Shown here one piece after another: positions 61,654 to 64,000 of a stretch of 64,000 nt of DNA. A program made the position numbers and the translations under genes. The notes under the pieces were generated by a model, which was not told where the DNA came from, ran no database searches, and worked only from the letters and a program-made list of their open reading frames with translations. Position 1 is the stretch's first letter. The number at the start of each line of letters is the position of its first letter. Source of the stretch: Anoxynatronum buryatiense (GTDB lineage: Bacteria; Bacillota; Clostridia; Peptostreptococcales; Tindalliaceae); contig NZ_FXUF01000004.1 of the NCBI RefSeq assembly GCF_900182905.1, positions 1 through 64,000 on the forward strand, given 5' to 3'.

Positions 61654-62595
61654 ATGAAAAAAACCATCCCCGTCAGCCTTATCCTGGCGCTGATCATGGG
61701 AATGTTGGCAAGTATGGCCCCAGTCCATGCACATCCAATCCATGCAAACTCAGTCTATACAAACCCGGTCACGGCAGGCGGCCTCTGGGAAAACCAGGCC
61801 GCTTTACCGTTGACACCGGATGAACAGAGGCGGTTGTTGTACGACATCCTTTACCATCTCCATCAACAGGAAGAAATGAGTGTTGACATCATCCTGTCGC
61901 CGGAAATCATCATTCCCTTTGATGAATGGCTTCCTCTGGAAAATCTCGAAGAACGCTTTCAAGCTTTGGAAGGAAAGGAGATCCGTGTGATGCAGCAACC
62001 TGTCATGATCACCAAAAAACCGGAAAAACTCACCGTCATAGTCAATCGGGAGCATCCCCTGCCGGAAGACTACGTGCCGGACAATCTGGTGACACCCAAC
62101 GTGTCTGTCATGTATTCCGGCGAAGCCAGCCTGCTGAGAAAAGAGGCGGCGGATGCCCTGGAAGAAATGGTGGCAGCCGCCCTTGAAGCAACAGGGGAGC
62201 AGCTGGTTCTCAGGTCAGGCTACCGGTCCTATGCCACCCAGCGATACCTCTTCAACACCAGAGCCAGAGAACGGGGAGAAGCTGTGGCCAACCGATCCAC
62301 TGCCCGGCCTGGCGAGAGCGAACATCAAACAGGGTTGGCAGCAGACATCACTTCTCCCAGTGTGAGGCGGCAGTTGACCACCCGCTTTGGCGAAACACCT
62401 GAGGGCAAATGGCTCCAGGAAAATGCCCACCACTACGGCTTCGTTCTCCGGTATCCGGCAGGCAAAGAGGAGATCACCGGGTATATCTATGAGCCCTGGC
62501 ACTTCCGCTATGTGGGTCATGGCCTGGCCACCCGCCTCTATGAATCCGGTTTGACCATGGAAGAAGAGTTGGCAGAATTTCCATTCGACAGCTAA
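61654..62595 (+). CDS. secreted D,D-carboxypeptidase (VanY-type)
   Basis: The 313-residue protein has a signal peptide (about 1-27), a linker encoded partly by a 15-bp DNA repeat, and a VanY/peptidase M15B domain (about 160-300) with zinc-site motifs SEHQTGLAADI and EPWHFRYVG. It trims the terminal D-Ala of peptidoglycan stems. GGAGGAG precedes the ATG. It follows the RND gene by 67 bp and may share its transcript. Confidence 0.93.
   Translation: MKKTIPVSLILALIMGMLASMAPVHAHPIHANSVYTNPVTAGGLWENQAALPLTPDEQRRLLYDILYHLHQQEEMSVDIILSPEIIIPFDEWLPLENLEERFQALEGKEIRVMQQPVMITKKPEKLTVIVNREHPLPEDYVPDNLVTPNVSVMYSGEASLLRKEAADALEEMVAAALEATGEQLVLRSGYRSYATQRYLFNTRARERGEAVANRSTARPGESEHQTGLAADITSPSVRRQLTTRFGETPEGKWLQENAHHYGFVLRYPAGKEEITGYIYEPWHFRYVGHGLATRLYESGLTMEEELAEFPFDS
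61720..61779 (+). repeat. 15-bp tandem repeat in the VanY leader
   Basis: Units ccagtccatgcacat, ccaatccatgcaaac, tcagtctatacaaac and a weak fourth encode PVHAH/PIHAN/SVYTN/PVTAG, right at the signal-peptide cleavage region. The unit is a multiple of three, so frame is kept. Confidence 0.75.
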
Positions 62596-62933
62596 ATGAA
62601 ACCTTTCAAAATCACTCAATGATGGCTAAAAAGCATGCCAATAATCCCGTGCACGAAAATCTCATCCCTGACACTTGCTAACAACAAAACTTCAACAACA
62701 ACCACACTTCATCAATAAAGCCTGAAACCCGCTGCAAAATGGGATTCAGGCTTTGTTGATGTGGCTGACAATGCAATAAATACAAGAATTTGGATTGGTG
62801 GACATTCATCATAGAACCTTTTTGTACATAAGCCACATCTATAAGCGAAACTTGAAATTATTATAAAATGAAGTATAATAAAGCAAAGTATAATAAATTA
62901 AGTGCCATCCATTGTCAAGGAGATGATAATCGA
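62596..62933. other. gene-free region
   Basis: The 338 bases contain a terminator (62713-62759) and then AT-rich sequence. A repeated aagtataataaa (near 62870 and 62886) could be part of the promoter of the next gene. Nothing else recognised. Confidence 0.55.
62713..62759. terminator. terminator after VanY gene
   Basis: tcaataaagcctgaa and ttcaggctttgttga are an extended inverted repeat with a ccc/ggg inner pair, followed by TTTG and A/T-rich sequence. Confidence 0.82.
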
Positions 62934-64000
62934 ATGAACTCTTTCGTGAATCGGGAAGCTGAATTGCAATCATTAGAAAAAGAATACGCAAGAAAAGAAG
63001 CATCTTTTTATGTGCTGTACGGCCGAAGAAGAGTCGGTAAAACAAGACTGATTCAAGAGTTTATACGAAATAAGCCAGCTATTTACTTGATGGCCAGTGA
63101 AGAGATGGAAAGGGAAAACATGCTGCGCTTCCGGGATAAGGTGGCAGATTTCACCGGTAACGAGTTACTGAAACAGGTGACAGAGCTGAACTGGGAGATG
63201 ATTTTTCAACAGCTGGTTAAAGGAAAACCGGAAGGGCGCCCAATCATTGTCATTGATGAGTTCCAATACCTGTCAAAAAGCAACAAGGGATTTCCCTCCT
63301 TGTTTCAGCGCATTTGGGATGAATGTCTCCAACACGAAGACCTGATGCTGATCCTATGCGGGTCACTCATCACCATGATAGAATCCCAGGTGCTTCATTA
63401 TTCCAGCCCACTCTATGGTCGCAGAACAGCTCAGTGGAAATTGAAGCCCATTGGTTTCAATCACTACCATTACTTTTTTCAACAACATCATCAGAGTCAT
63501 CTTCAGATGAAGGACATGGATTTGCTGGCCCAATATGCCGTCACCGGAGGAGTGCCTAAATACATTGAAATTTTTCAGGGAAAGGGCAGCTTGTGGTCAT
63601 TAATTCGCGAAAATATGGCAACCAGAGGAGCTTATTTGCTGGAAGAACCTATCTTTCTCCTGGAAAAAGAAGTAAGTGAAATTGGAAGCTATATGTCAAT
63701 CATGAAAACCATCGCCCACGGTCACCATAAACTGGGAGAGATTTCGGCGGCGCTGAATGTGAAACCTCAGGGCTTGAGTAAATATTTAAGCATTCTGGAA
63801 GACCTGGATTTGATTCGACGCCAGGTGCCGGTCACAGAAGAAAATCCGGCTAAAAGCAAAAAAGGCCTCTATGAGATCAACGATCACTTTATCAAGTTCT
63901 GGTTTTTATTCATTTATCCCTACCGGGAAGAAATTGAAGCCGGGCAAACTGACCAGGTGATGAAGCAAATCAAGGACAGATTTATCGAAAAGCACGCTGC
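62934..64000 (+). CDS. archaeal-type ATPase (DUF234 family), partial
   Basis: The frame starts at ATG 62934, with AAGGAG 11 bp upstream, and stays open for 355 codons to the window end. It has Walker A YGRRRVGKTRL and Walker B IIVIDEFQYL, then a winged-helix region (about 255-305) and the start of a C-terminal DUF234-like nuclease-related segment (INDHFIKFWFLFIYPYRE). Members are often linked to mobile or defence genes but lack a known role. The 3' end lies outside the window. Confidence 0.85.
   Translation, partial: MNSFVNREAELQSLEKEYARKEASFYVLYGRRRVGKTRLIQEFIRNKPAIYLMASEEMERENMLRFRDKVADFTGNELLKQVTELNWEMIFQQLVKGKPEGRPIIVIDEFQYLSKSNKGFPSLFQRIWDECLQHEDLMLILCGSLITMIESQVLHYSSPLYGRRTAQWKLKPIGFNHYHYFFQQHHQSHLQMKDMDLLAQYAVTGGVPKYIEIFQGKGSLWSLIRENMATRGAYLLEEPIFLLEKEVSEIGSYMSIMKTIAHGHHKLGEISAALNVKPQGLSKYLSILEDLDLIRRQVPVTEENPAKSKKGLYEINDHFIKFWFLFIYPYREEIEAGQTDQVMKQIKDRFIEKHA

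Overview
The window looks like a chromosomal piece of an anaerobic Gram-positive bacterium (Bacillota, probably class Clostridia). Supporting signs: an rpsF-ssb-rpsR operon with an S6:S18-type leader, a PyrR-type attenuator before pyrBI, a BirA operator before bioY, strong GGAGG ribosome sites, several Gram-positive lipoproteins, and no quinone or cytochrome genes. GC is moderate (roughly half) except in a visibly AT-rich fic gene. The taxonomic call is inference. No rRNA, tRNA or CRISPR array was recognised.

Layout. 1-3.27 kb: a three-gene transposon (AAA+ ATPase, DDE transposase, DUF6431-like zinc protein) with a six-copy 24-bp repeat array at its left side; its right side lies in, and truncates, a surface flavoprotein reductase gene. 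3.2-8.2 kb: that truncated reductase, a MerR regulator and an intact paralogous reductase. 8.6-12.5 kb: a PocR/AraC-type regulator, fused dihydroxyacetone kinase and glycerol dehydrogenase (glycerol/DHA use). 12.9-25.4 kb: a glucuronide catabolic locus (GntR regulator, TRAP transporter, beta-glucuronidase, GH31, uxaC, uxuA, uxuB-like). 25.4-30.2 kb: Fic protein, a small secreted protein and its decayed duplicate, and a DHHW/MBOAT O-acylation pair. 30.4-33.8 kb: phosphonate-type ABC importer. 33.9-41.6 kb: bioY, an AgrA/AgrC-like two-component system, CPBP protease, ABC-2 exporter, metallophosphoesterase. 41.6-48.6 kb: pyrBI, an unidentified HTH protein, an Lgt paralogue, a large unknown lipoprotein. 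48.7-52.6 kb: rpsF-ssb-rpsR, a GH26-like secreted glycosidase, ribosomal L25/CTC. 53-56 kb: a second MerR plus third flavoprotein reductase. 56-62.6 kb: TetR-HlyD-RND efflux locus and a VanY-type carboxypeptidase. The window ends inside an archaeal-type ATPase gene.

The two themes most worth following: (1) three surface FMN/FAD reductase genes each start from a promoter with a 19-bp spacer holding a dyad with a 3-nt centre, the hallmark of MerR activation, and two MerR genes with BmrR/GyrI-like sensor domains lie beside them; (2) many gene boundaries and two secreted-protein leaders carry short tandem repeats, each locus with its own unit length (7, 8, 9, 11, 12, 13, 15, 16 or 18 bp) and its own sequence, as if the genome repeatedly generates new short-period repeats in unconstrained DNA.
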